Part shown: piece after piece, positions 33,750 to 41,410 of the stretch
Layout of the letters: the number at the start of each line of letters is the position of its first letter
How positions within the stretch are numbered: the first letter of the stretch is position 1
Source: Streptomyces erythrochromogenes
GTDB taxonomy: Bacteria > Actinomycetota > Actinomycetes > Streptomycetales > Streptomycetaceae
NCBI RefSeq assembly: GCF_036170895.1
Contig: NZ_CP108036.1
Location: 2,914,001 to 2,978,000, forward strand
DNA length: 64,000 nt
Reading direction: 5' to 3'
Notes under the pieces: generated by a model
Database searches by the model: none
The model's input: the letters and a program-made list of their open reading frames with translations, nothing else
Told to the model about the DNA's origin: nothing
Made by a program: the position numbers and the translations under genes

Positions 33750-35219
33750 CTACGCCGAGGGCTTCGCGCGCAGCGCCGCCTCCATCACCGCCCGCGCGAT
33801 GGGGGCCGCGGCGCCGTTGCCGCTGATGTCGCCCCGGTTCGCCGACGCGTCCTCCACCACCACCGCGACCGCGACCGCCGGCAGGGCCGCGCCCTCGGTG
33901 CGGGCCCAGGAGATGAACCAGGCGTACGGGGTCCCCGCGTTGCCGACGCCGTGCTGGGCGGTGCCGGTCTTGCCGCCGACCACCGCGCCCGGGATCGCCG
34001 CGTTCTTGCCGGTGCCGTTCTCCACCACCTTCACCATCAGCTCCTGCATCCGCAGCGCGGTGGCCGGATTCATCGCCCGCCCGAGGCTGCGCCGGTCGCC
34101 GCGCCGGACCGGGGAACCGTCGTCCTGGGTCGTCCGTTCCACCAGGTACGGGGAGGCCAGCTCGCCGCCGTTCGCGACGGCCGCGGCCACCATCGCCATC
34201 TGGAGCGGTGTCGCCGTGGTGTTGAACTGCCCGATCGAGGAGAGGGCCAGCTGGTCCAGGCTCATGTCGGTGTCGAAGTTCGACCGGGACACCCACGAGG
34301 GCACCCGCAGCCCCTCCGTGTTGAAGCCGAAGCGGCGCGCCGCGTCCACCATGCCGCGCAGCCCGACCTGCACCCCGATCTTCGCCATCACCGTGTTGCA
34401 CGACCACTGCACGGCCTCGGCCATGGAGGCGTCCTCGCAGCCCGTGGCCGCGTTCGGCAGCAGGGTGCTGGTCCCGGGCAGCGGGTAGGGGTCCGGGGTC
34501 CGGGTGGGCGCGTCCACGTCGGTGACCACGCCCGCGTCGAGGGCCGCCGCCGCCGTCACGATCTTGAAGGTGGAGCCGGGCGGGTACGTCTCGCGCAGCG
34601 CCCGGTTGAGCATCGGCCTGGCGGGGTCCTCGTTCAGCGCCGTCCAGGCCCCCTTCGCCTGCGTGCCCGTCCCCGAGAGCACGGAGGGGTCGTACGAGGG
34701 GCTGCTGACCAGCGCGAGGATCTTCCCGGTGGCCGGTTCGAGGGCGGCCACCGCCCCGCGCTTGCCGCCGAGTCCGGCGTACGCGGCCCGCTGTACGGCG
34801 GCGCGGACGGTGGTGGCGGCGTTCCCGCCGGCCGGGCGGCCGCGGGCCAGGTCGTACCAGAGCGGGAACGCCGACAGCCCGGGGTCCGTGCCCGACAGGA
34901 CGGCGTCCTCGGCGCGCTCGACGAAGCTGGTCCCGTACGTCTGGGAGGAGAACCCGGTGACGGGGGCGTAGAGCGGACCGTGGGTGTAGGTCCGCTCGTA
35001 GCGCAGCAGCTGGCCGCTGTCGCGGGAGCCCGTGACGGGTCGTCCGTCGACGAGGATGTCCCCGCGCGGCTCGGCGTAACGCTCGATGGCGGCGCGCTTG
35101 TTGGCCGGGTTCGCGCCGTAGGCCGCGGACTCCCAGACCTGCACGCGGGCGATGTTGACCAGCAGGGCGAGGAGCAGCAGCGCGCAGAAGTACGCGCACC
35201 AGCGGATGTAGCGGATCAC
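33750..35219 (-). CDS. Penicillin-binding protein 2-type transpeptidase
   Basis: Class B PBP that cross-links peptidoglycan outside the membrane. 489 residues: N-terminal membrane helix (about 5-25), an N-terminal non-catalytic domain, then the transpeptidase with SxxK in PPGSTFKIV, SxN in WSCNTVMAK and KTG(T) in GGKTGTAQHG. The GTG at 35219 overlaps the stop of the FtsW/RodA gene by four bases, so polymerase and cross-linker are made together. Confidence 0.93.
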   Translation of the reverse strand: MIRYIRWCAYFCALLLLALLVNIARVQVWESAAYGANPANKRAAIERYAEPRGDILVDGRPVTGSRDSGQLLRYERTYTHGPLYAPVTGFSSQTYGTSFVERAEDAVLSGTDPGLSAFPLWYDLARGRPAGGNAATTVRAAVQRAAYAGLGGKRGAVAALEPATGKILALVSSPSYDPSVLSGTGTQAKGAWTALNEDPARPMLNRALRETYPPGSTFKIVTAAAALDAGVVTDVDAPTRTPDPYPLPGTSTLLPNAATGCEDASMAEAVQWSCNTVMAKIGVQVGLRGMVDAARRFGFNTEGLRVPSWVSRSNFDTDMSLDQLALSSIGQFNTTATPLQMAMVAAAVANGGELASPYLVERTTQDDGSPVRRGDRRSLGRAMNPATALRMQELMVKVVENGTGKNAAIPGAVVGGKTGTAQHGVGNAGTPYAWFISWARTEGAALPAVAVAVVVEDASANRGDISGNGAAAPIARAVMEAALRAKPSA

Positions 35220-36586
35220 TCGGCCGCCTCCTGCGCGGGACGGGGTCTGCGCGCGCAGTCGCTGAGTCGGACCAGCAGGGCGACGATGATCCAGTTGGTG
35301 ACGACGGAGGAGCCGCCCTGGGCCAGGAAGGGCATGGCCATGCCGGTGAGCGGGATCAGCCCGGTGACGCCGCCCGCGATGACGAACACCTGGAGCGCGA
35401 CGATCGAGGCGAGGCCGGTGGCGAGCAGCCGGCCGAAGGGGTCGCGCAGGGCGAGGCCGGCGCGGAAACCGCGGGCGACGAGGAGCCCGTAGAGGAGCAG
35501 GATCGCAGTGAGGCCGACGAGTCCGAGCTCCTCGCCGGCGGTGGCGAGGATGAAGTCCGACTTGGCGGCGAATCCGATGAGGAAGGACTGGCCGTGGCCG
35601 AGGCCGGATCCGAGGAGGCCTCCGGCGCCGAAGGCGAAGAGGGACTGGGCGAGCTGGCCGGGGCCCTCGCCGCGTTCGATGGAGGCGAAAGGATTCAGCC
35701 AGTCGTCCACGCGGCTGTTCACGTGCGGCTCGAAGGTCCCGACGGCGTACGCGCCGAGGGCGGCGAGCAGCAGTCCGATCGCGATCCAGCCGATCCGCCC
35801 GGTGGCGGTGAACAGCATGATCACGAAGAGGCCGAAGAACAGCATCGAGGTGCCGAGGTCGCGTTCCAGGACGAGCAGGCCGACGCTGAGCAGCCAGATC
35901 GCGAGGATCGGGCCGAGTACGCGGCCGGGCAGGAGCCGCAGCTTCCAGAAGAGCCGGCGGCCGGTCAGGGCCAGGGCGGTGCGGTTCGCGGCGAGGTAGG
36001 CGGCGAAGAACACGGCGAGCAGGATCTTGGCGAACTCCCCCGGCTGGAAGGACAGTCCGGCGAACCGGATCCAGATGTGCGCGCCGTTGACCGCCGGGAA
36101 GAAGACGGGCACCAGCATCAGCGCCAGGGCGGTGGCGACGGACAGGTACGCGTAGCGCTGGAGCACCCGGTGGTCGCGGAGCAGCGCCACGACGAGGACG
36201 AAGAGCACCACGCCGAGGGCGGACCACAGGAGCTGGCCGTCGGCGGTGGGGTGGCCGGGGGTGGTCGCGTCGAGGCGCTGGATGAGGACCAGGCCGAGCC
36301 CGTTGAGCAGGACGGCGATGGGGAGCACGAGGGGGTCGGCGTACGGGGCCCGGAGCCGGACGGCGAGGTGCGCGAGCAGCGCGGCCGCGGCGAGGCCGAT
36401 GGCGTACCGGTCGGCGGGGTCGGGGATGCGGCCGGTGGTCGCCAGGCCGACGTGGAGGTGACCGAGTACGGAGATCAGGACGGCGCCCGCGAGGAGCGCC
36501 AGCTCGACCCCCCTGCGTTTGGGCGCGCCGGCTTGGGGTGGCGGGGGCGGGGAGGGCTCCGCCACCTTCGCCGTCAGAGCGGTCAT
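35216..36586 (-). CDS. FtsW/RodA/SpoVE-family SEDS glycosyltransferase
   Basis: SEDS proteins polymerise lipid II into glycan strands and pair with a class B PBP. About 456 residues with 10 or more membrane helices. Family features seen: NGAHIWIRFAGLSFQPGEFAKI, LLVLERDLGTSMLFFG, the extracellular loop with VNSRVDDWLNPF, AKSDFILATAGEELG and GLIPLTGMAMPFLAQGGSS. The chosen ATG at 36586 has only a weak GGGG before it; the frame is open for another 950 bases upstream without support. It is one of several such pairs usual in Streptomyces, so elongation, division or sporulation role cannot be fixed from sequence. Confidence 0.93.
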   Translation of the reverse strand: MTALTAKVAEPSPPPPPQAGAPKRRGVELALLAGAVLISVLGHLHVGLATTGRIPDPADRYAIGLAAAALLAHLAVRLRAPYADPLVLPIAVLLNGLGLVLIQRLDATTPGHPTADGQLLWSALGVVLFVLVVALLRDHRVLQRYAYLSVATALALMLVPVFFPAVNGAHIWIRFAGLSFQPGEFAKILLAVFFAAYLAANRTALALTGRRLFWKLRLLPGRVLGPILAIWLLSVGLLVLERDLGTSMLFFGLFVIMLFTATGRIGWIAIGLLLAALGAYAVGTFEPHVNSRVDDWLNPFASIERGEGPGQLAQSLFAFGAGGLLGSGLGHGQSFLIGFAAKSDFILATAGEELGLVGLTAILLLYGLLVARGFRAGLALRDPFGRLLATGLASIVALQVFVIAGGVTGLIPLTGMAMPFLAQGGSSVVTNWIIVALLVRLSDCARRPRPAQEAAE

Positions 36587-36692
36587 ACCCCGAAACGTAG
36601 CAAGCTGGCGGATGGTATGTCCGCTTATGTCATAGTGTGCCGAAGAGTCGTCACAAACGGTCGAAAGTGTCGAAAGTGAGGGGCCGAGGCGC

Positions 36693-37100
36693 ATGGGGCC
36701 TGTGGAATTCATCGTCCTCGCCTTCCCGGAGGAGCAGCTGCGGGTACCGGCCGTCGAGGCCGTGATGGGGCTGCGCAAGACGGGCGTGGTCCGGCTGATC
36801 GACGGACTCGTCGCGACGAAGACGGCGTCGGGCGAGGTCCTCGCGGCCGAGTTCGACGAGTTCGTGGAACTGCACGGCCTGCTGACGGGACGGGACGCGG
36901 CCCGGCTGATCGGACCGGAGGACGTGCACGAGGCGGCGGACCTGCTGGAACGCGGCAGCTGCGCGCTGCTGCTGGTCGTCGAGCACGTCTGGGCCGAGGA
37001 CGCCGCGATCGCCGTACGGGCGGCGGGCGGGCGGATCGTGGGCTCGGTCCGCATCCCGCCGGACCGGGTCCCGGCGGACCCCCGGGCAGGGGTGGCCTGA
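36693..37100 (+). CDS. DUF6325-like small protein
   Basis: 135-residue soluble protein: MGPVEFIVLAFPEEQ, a repeated strand-helix pattern with VVRLIDGLVATKTASGEV and a hydrophobic ALLLVVEHVWAEDAAIAVRAAGGRIVGSVRIP. The pattern matches small DUF6325/DUF1269-type proteins often linked to stress genes and commonly paired with a SHOCT protein, as here. The start has GAGG upstream. The stop shares a base with the next start. Confidence 0.7.
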   Translation: MGPVEFIVLAFPEEQLRVPAVEAVMGLRKTGVVRLIDGLVATKTASGEVLAAEFDEFVELHGLLTGRDAARLIGPEDVHEAADLLERGSCALLLVVEHVWAEDAAIAVRAAGGRIVGSVRIPPDRVPADPRAGVA

Positions 37101-37525
37101 TGTTCATCCGACCGAGGGGAGTGACGGTCCGCGCGGCCAGCCGCCCGGCGGGATCCCCCCTGCTGCGGGGCCTGCTGGCACGGGCGTCGGGCGCGGCGCA
37201 GGAGGCGGCGGGCGCGGTGCGGCCGGAGGAGCCCCCGCACCGGGGCCTGCTCGCCCGGGCGGTCCGGGCGGCGGAGCCGGACCTGCTGGAGGAGCCCGAA
37301 CCGGACCCGATGGACGAGCCCGAGCCCGAGCCGGAGCCCGATCCCGACTACGAACCGGAGCCGGAGCCCATCGACGCGGCGTACTGGGACACCCACCCGG
37401 AGCCCGGCCCGGCAGCCCCCGCCGGCCTGGCCGCGGAACTGCGCCAACTGGCCGACCTGGCCCGCCAGGGCCTCCTGACCCCGCAGGAGTTCACGACGGC
37501 GAAGGCCCGGCTGCTGAACGGCTGA
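37100..37525 (+). CDS. SHOCT-domain protein
   Basis: 141 residues. The N-terminal half is Arg/Ala-rich, the middle is a run of about 12 Glu/Pro/Asp (EPEPEPD) repeats, and the C-terminus is a SHOCT motif: LAAELRQLADLARQGLLTPQEFTTAKARLL. SHOCT is a short oligomerisation helix pair. The ATG at 37100 overlaps the DUF6325-like stop by one base, so the two are translationally coupled. The 3' end overlaps the convergent membrane protein gene by 35 bases. Confidence 0.75.
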   Translation: MFIRPRGVTVRAASRPAGSPLLRGLLARASGAAQEAAGAVRPEEPPHRGLLARAVRAAEPDLLEEPEPDPMDEPEPEPEPDPDYEPEPEPIDAAYWDTHPEPGPAAPAGLAAELRQLADLARQGLLTPQEFTTAKARLLNG

Positions 37526-37955
37526 CGGCCGCACGGCGCCCCGCGGCCACGGCCGCGACGCCGGCCAGCCCGAAGCCCAGGGCGGCCGGGTTGACGTACC
37601 CCGGGACGGAGCCGGAGTCGTAGCCCCCGCCGCCCGTGGTCTCGCAGACGAAGCCGAGCGGCACGTAGCTCACCGTGTAGTCGACGACGTGCGCCACCCG
37701 CTCCCCCGTGGCAGCCGTTCGGCAGGGCGGCAGCGGCGACGACCAGGCCCCGCCGTCCTCCGCCTCCAGGACCGCGCCGGCCACGTGGAGCAGCCCCCAC
37801 GTGTAGAAGCCGACCGCGCAGGCGCCCAGCAGACCGGCGAGGGCCGTGAGCCACCCGCGCCGGCCGGAACGGATGAGGGCGGCGAGGCCGGAGCCGAGGA
37901 GAGCCGGGGTCGCGAGCAGCCCGGCCGGAACGAGCAGCAGGAGGAGGAGCGCCAT
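37491..37955 (-). CDS. Small integral membrane protein
   Basis: 154 residues with four hydrophobic segments (about 1-25, 34-60, 96-112 and 120-140), and cysteines in PPCRTAA and FVCETTGG in the loop between the second and third helices. No family recognised. It converges with the SHOCT gene with a 35-base overlap of the 3' ends. A weak GGA precedes the ATG. Confidence 0.6.
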   Translation of the reverse strand: MALLLLLLVPAGLLATPALLGSGLAALIRSGRRGWLTALAGLLGACAVGFYTWGLLHVAGAVLEAEDGGAWSSPLPPCRTAATGERVAHVVDYTVSYVPLGFVCETTGGGGYDSGSVPGYVNPAALGFGLAGVAAVAAGRRAAVSRSAAGPSPS

Positions 37956-38036
37956 CGGCCGAGTCCATCAGGCGGGCTGCCCGCCGGCCGTGATGGAACC
38001 CACACCTCCGGCAACGGGACCGTCACAGCGAGGACG

Positions 38037-38792
38037 TCACCCCTGGGGCGCGGCGAAGGTCTCGACTGGGCCGAACTCACTGAAGTCGATCTTGTTGACG
38101 GCCTGCGTGCCGCGCATTTCCATGCGCTGCTCGAAGCGGACCGTCCGGCCCTGGCTGTCGATCCACTGGTCGATGTCGAAGCCGGTGACCCCCTTGGCCT
38201 TCATCGAACGGTGGGTGCGCGGGTCGATAGAGGCCACCTGGTCTAGGTCGAGGTGCCCGGCAAGGTGGTACGCGGGGACCCCGCCCCGGTTCTCCATGCC
38301 CTTCTTGGCGGAGGGGCCGGCGGCGAGGAGCAGTTTGGCGTAGCCGGCGTAGTTCGCCTCGTTGTCCGGGGAGCGCGGCGCCTTCACCCAGCCGCTGCCC
38401 TCCTGGGTGCGGTTGCGGACGTAGTTGGCGTCGGCGGTCGTGACGGTCTCCATCCACAGACCGGTGGAACGGATCTCCGCGCGGCCGGTGAACGAGGTGC
38501 CGAGGTTGGACCGGCCGGTCATGGTCGACATCTCACGCCCGGCGGCCTCGGTGACGCCCTTGATGGACGCCGCGTAGGGCGTCTTCTCGGCCTCGGCAAG
38601 AGCCTGCTCGGGCTCGAACGCACCGGCGACGGGCGCGGCGGAGGAGGTGGGCACGGCGGAGGAGGACGCGGGCGCCGGGGCGCCCGCCCCACTCGGGCCC
38701 CCCTTGCAGCCCGACAGTACGGAGAGGCCGACCGCGACAACGGCGACGGCGACGGCGGAAACGGTGGTGCGACGTGCAGAAAAGGTCATCAT
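38037..38792 (-). CDS. Lipoprotein, possibly LppX/LolA-like
   Basis: About 251 residues. Signal peptide with lipobox LSGC (lipidated cysteine near residue 29), then a Ser/Ala/Pro linker and a globular domain with the order seen in LppX/LprG-type carriers (IKGVTEAAGREMSTMTG.., strand-rich middle, YHLAGHLDLDQV, IDSQGRTVRFEQRMEMRG). Lipid or glycolipid transport would be the family role but is not proven here. I chose the first of two tandem ATGs at 38792; no good ribosome-binding site was seen. The upstream region is the large inverted-repeat element. Confidence 0.72.
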   Translation of the reverse strand: MMTFSARRTTVSAVAVAVVAVGLSVLSGCKGGPSGAGAPAPASSSAVPTSSAAPVAGAFEPEQALAEAEKTPYAASIKGVTEAAGREMSTMTGRSNLGTSFTGRAEIRSTGLWMETVTTADANYVRNRTQEGSGWVKAPRSPDNEANYAGYAKLLLAAGPSAKKGMENRGGVPAYHLAGHLDLDQVASIDPRTHRSMKAKGVTGFDIDQWIDSQGRTVRFEQRMEMRGTQAVNKIDFSEFGPVETFAAPQG

Positions 38793-38942
38793 CGCCAGGC
38801 AGCATCGCACGCCTCCGGGACGCCGACCGAACCGATTTCCGGGGGTGGGGTGGGGGTGGGGTGGGACGGCGGGGCGGTGGTGTGGGGCGGCGGTGTGGGG
38901 CGGCGGGGCGGTGGTGTGGGGCGGCGGGGCGGGATCAGGGAT

Positions 38943-39246
38943 GTGCTGGGGGTTTCCCGTCAGTCCCATCGTCTCTCCGGTTCGTGCCGGTCCCTCAAGG
39001 GCGCTCCCTTCGGTCGCGTCGCTGCGCGATGGCCTTCGGCCACCCTTGACCGCCCGTCCCGCCCCGGAAATCCGAAAGACTGCCGGGAAGCCCCCAAAGG
39101 GACGGGCCGGGGGATCAAGACACCATCGGGGCGGTGCCCTGCCCGGGCGGAGCCCGGAGCGCCCCAAATCGCTACGCGCTCCTGCCGTTTAAGCGTCTGC
39201 GAGCCGTCAGGGGCTGGACATAGGCCGCCATCGATCGCTACGCGCT
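38943..39246 (-). repeat. Left arm of the large inverted repeat
   Basis: Three blocks match the right arm in inverted order. 38943-39111 matches 39703-39871 at 167 of 169 bases, 39156-39183 matches 39629-39656 exactly, and 39211-39246 matches 39567-39602 exactly. The segments between blocks have diverged (about 44 and 27 bases). The short word AGCGCGTAGCGAT occurs twice per arm. Confidence 0.95.
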
Positions 39247-39318
39247 TCTCCGAGACCGCGTCCGGCCCTTGTTCGGGGCTGGGAGGGGTGGATTGGAGGG
39301 GCGGGAGGCCCATCCATC

Positions 39319-39452
39319 GGCTGAGCCGATGCCAACCCCCATCAAGCCCGAGGTGAGGTCGCAGCCGCGCGCATAAACAGGTGCAATTAGGGCAATCTGT
39401 CGGCTCTTTGGGGTGCGCATCCACCCACGCCTGGATTGGCATCGCCTCAGCC
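39319..39452. repeat. Inner imperfect inverted repeat at the element centre
   Basis: The 17-base arms 39319-39335 (GGCTGAGCCGATGCCAA) and 39436-39452 are complementary at 16 of 17 positions. The loop between them, about 100 bases, is less GC-rich than the surroundings (ATAAACAGGTGCAATTAG near 39373-39390). It lies at the symmetry centre of the large inverted repeat, so the whole element is one nested dyad. Confidence 0.8.
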
Positions 39453-39566
39453 GTCATCCGGCGCTTTTCCTCCCCCCAACCGCCCTCGAACGCCGTCCAC
39501 GAGGAGCGAATCGGGCCCCTGCGGCCTCTGACCAGCCCCAGACGGTCTGCAGTCGCGTGATCGAGG

Positions 39567-39871
39567 AGCGCGTAGCGATCGATGGCGGCCTATGTCCAGC
39601 CCAAGAGGCTGGCAGACGCCGAGCCGTGAGGAGCGCGTAGCGATTTGGGGCGCTCCCCGACCGCCCCGCCCATCGCTGATGTGGCCGTCTCTCTTTTGAA
39701 GGCCCGGCCCGTTCCTTTGGGGGCTTCCCGGCAGTCTTTCGGATTTCCGGGGCGGGACGGGCGGTCAAGGGTGGCCGAAGGCCATCGCGAAGCGACGCGA
39801 CCGAAGGGAGCGCCCTTGAGGGACCGGCACGAACCGGAGAGACGATGGGACTGACGGGAAACCCCCAGCAC
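39567..39871 (+). repeat. Right arm of the large inverted repeat
   Basis: Inverted copy of 38943-39246 (block matches given there). It ends 346 bases upstream of the NlpC/P60 gene start. Near-identity of a 169-base outer block next to diverged inner segments suggests either recent duplication or gene conversion of the outer block, or selection on it. Confidence 0.95.
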
Positions 39872-40216
39872 GTCACTGACCACCGAGTCCTCGGATCCCG
39901 CCCCCACACCACCACCCCGCGCCTCCCCGCCCCCGCCCCATCGGCTTCCGCCGCACTCCCGACCCGCCACGCTCCGACCCCGCCGCACTCCCGACCCGCC
40001 GCACTCCCGACCCGCCCCGCTCCCGACCCCGCCGTGCTCCGACCCGCCACGCTCCCGACCCGCCGCGCTCCCGTCCCGACCCGTCCTGCCCCGACCCGAC
40101 CCGGCCCGACCCGGCCCGGCGCGCCGCCAACCGGGTGGCTCCTTTCGACCGGCCGACTCCGCTGGGCAATTTGTCATACCGGGCGTGGCAGCATCGGCGG
40201 TCTCGGAGGTGATCCC

Positions 40217-41410
40217 ATGTCATATCGGGGGCTTCGCGCTGCCTGCATCGCCGTAGCGCTCCTCGTCGCCGGACCGGTCCAGGGCGCCGGCGCCGAGCCC
40301 GGTCTGCCCGAAGGGGAAAACGTCGGCGTGCTGCTCACCCGCCTGCAGGGGCTCTATCAGAAGGCGGAGGAGGCCTCCGAGGCGTACAAGACCACGGAGG
40401 ACGCCCTGGAGGCGGGCCGGCGGGAGGAGCGGTCGCGGGCCGCCGAGCTCGGCAGGGCCCGTACGGCCCTCGACTCCGAGCGGGCCCTCGCCGGGCGGCT
40501 CGCCCGCGAGCAGTACCAGGGCGGCCAGGGCCTGTCCCCCTACGCCCGGATGCTGCTGGCGGGGAACCCGCAGGCGGCCCTGGAGCAGCGTCGGCTGGCC
40601 GCCCGCGAGGGCGCCCGCCGGGCCGCGGCGCTGAGCCGTCTCGCGCGGGGCGAGAAGAAGGCCGACGCGCTCGCGGTACGGGCCCGCAAGGCCCTGGACA
40701 CGCGGCAGACGCTGGCCGCTCGGCAGAAGGTCCAGAAGGAGGAGGTCGCCTCGCAGCTCAAGCAGGTCGAGCGGCTGCTGGCTTCGCTGACTCCGGAGCA
40801 ACTGACGCGGCTCGGGGCGCGCGAGGCGGAGCAGACCGCGGCGGCGCAGCGGGAGCTGGTGACCTCCGGGGCCCTCCCCACCCGCACGGGCACCCCCACG
40901 GCCGCCGGTGGCGCGGCCCTCACGTACGCGGCGGCCCAGATCGGGAAGCCGTACGTCTGGGGCGCGGAGGGGCCCGGGTCCTTCGACTGCTCGGGCCTCA
41001 CCTCACAGGCCTGGGCGCACGCCGGACGGAGCATTCCGCGGACCAGCCAGGAGCAGTGGGCGCAGCTGCCGAGGGTGCCGCTGGACCAGCTGCGGCCGGG
41101 GGACCTGGTGGTCTACTTCCCCAAGGCCACGCACGTGGGCCTGTACGTCGGTGACGGCAAGGTGATCCAGGCGCCGCGGCCGGGGGCCGTCGTGAAGGTC
41201 TCGCCGATCGCCGCGAACCCGCTGCTCGGGGCGGTGCGGCCGGACCCGGAGGGGAAGCCGCTGGCGGAGTTCACCCCGCCGCCGCTGCCCGAGGCCTCGG
41301 GGGCGGCGGCGGGGGACGACGCCGGTTACTCCGCCGAGGAGGCGCCCACGGCCGAGGCACCGGAGGCGGGGGCAGGAGCGGGGACGGAGGAGGCCACCTC
41401 GGCCAGGTAG
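40217..41410 (+). CDS. NlpC/P60 peptidoglycan hydrolase (secreted, coiled-coil)
   Basis: Cell-wall endopeptidase of the DIP1281/RipA type. 397 residues: signal peptide (about 1-26, AVALLVAGPVQGAGA), a long coiled-coil region (about 35-200, rich in Glu/Ala/Arg/Leu), and an NlpC/P60 domain from about 232 with the catalytic cysteine in GSFDCSGLTSQAW and the histidine in ATHVGLYVGDG. A disordered Ala/Glu/Pro tail follows. The ATG at 40217 has GGAGGTGATC directly upstream; the frame is open to 39845 inside the inverted repeat but that part is not protein-like. Its last 85 bases overlap the convergent monooxygenase gene. Confidence 0.92.
   Translation: MSYRGLRAACIAVALLVAGPVQGAGAEPGLPEGENVGVLLTRLQGLYQKAEEASEAYKTTEDALEAGRREERSRAAELGRARTALDSERALAGRLAREQYQGGQGLSPYARMLLAGNPQAALEQRRLAAREGARRAAALSRLARGEKKADALAVRARKALDTRQTLAARQKVQKEEVASQLKQVERLLASLTPEQLTRLGAREAEQTAAAQRELVTSGALPTRTGTPTAAGGAALTYAAAQIGKPYVWGAEGPGSFDCSGLTSQAWAHAGRSIPRTSQEQWAQLPRVPLDQLRPGDLVVYFPKATHVGLYVGDGKVIQAPRPGAVVKVSPIAANPLLGAVRPDPEGKPLAEFTPPPLPEASGAAAGDDAGYSAEEAPTAEAPEAGAGAGTEEATSAR

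Larger units (their letters stand above)
38793..40216. other. 1.4-kb non-coding region with a large inverted repeat
   Basis: No credible gene. Order: G-rich simple repeats on the plus strand (about 38838-38937), left arm of the inverted repeat (38943-39246), centre (39247-39566), right arm (39567-39871), then C-rich degenerate repeats (about 39890-40130), which are G-rich on the minus strand. The flanking genes are transcribed outward from the region in both directions, so each arm sits in the same relative orientation upstream of its gene. Frames inside the arms translate to Arg/Gly-rich peptides such as VPLGASRQSFGFPGRDGR without any protein features. Confidence 0.8.

Noticed and set aside
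37558..39167. Longer upstream starts for several genes (wecA-type, atpB, prfA, rho, lysA, FtsW/RodA, the lipoprotein ending at 38037)
   Set aside because: The extra N-terminal residues are low-complexity read-through of leader DNA. Family N-termini, signal peptides or ribosome-binding sites support the shorter starts given.
38960..39457. A 165-codon minus-strand frame (and a similar plus-strand frame at 39645-39854) as a protein gene
   Set aside because: The similar peptides arise because both frames read the duplicated arms of the inverted repeat. Composition is not protein-like and no ribosome-binding site was seen.
38793..40216. Integrated transposon or plasmid origin at the inverted repeat
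   Set aside because: No transposase, replication or partition gene and no clear target-site duplication; the iteron-like word AGCGCGTAGCGAT is too widely spaced to call an origin.
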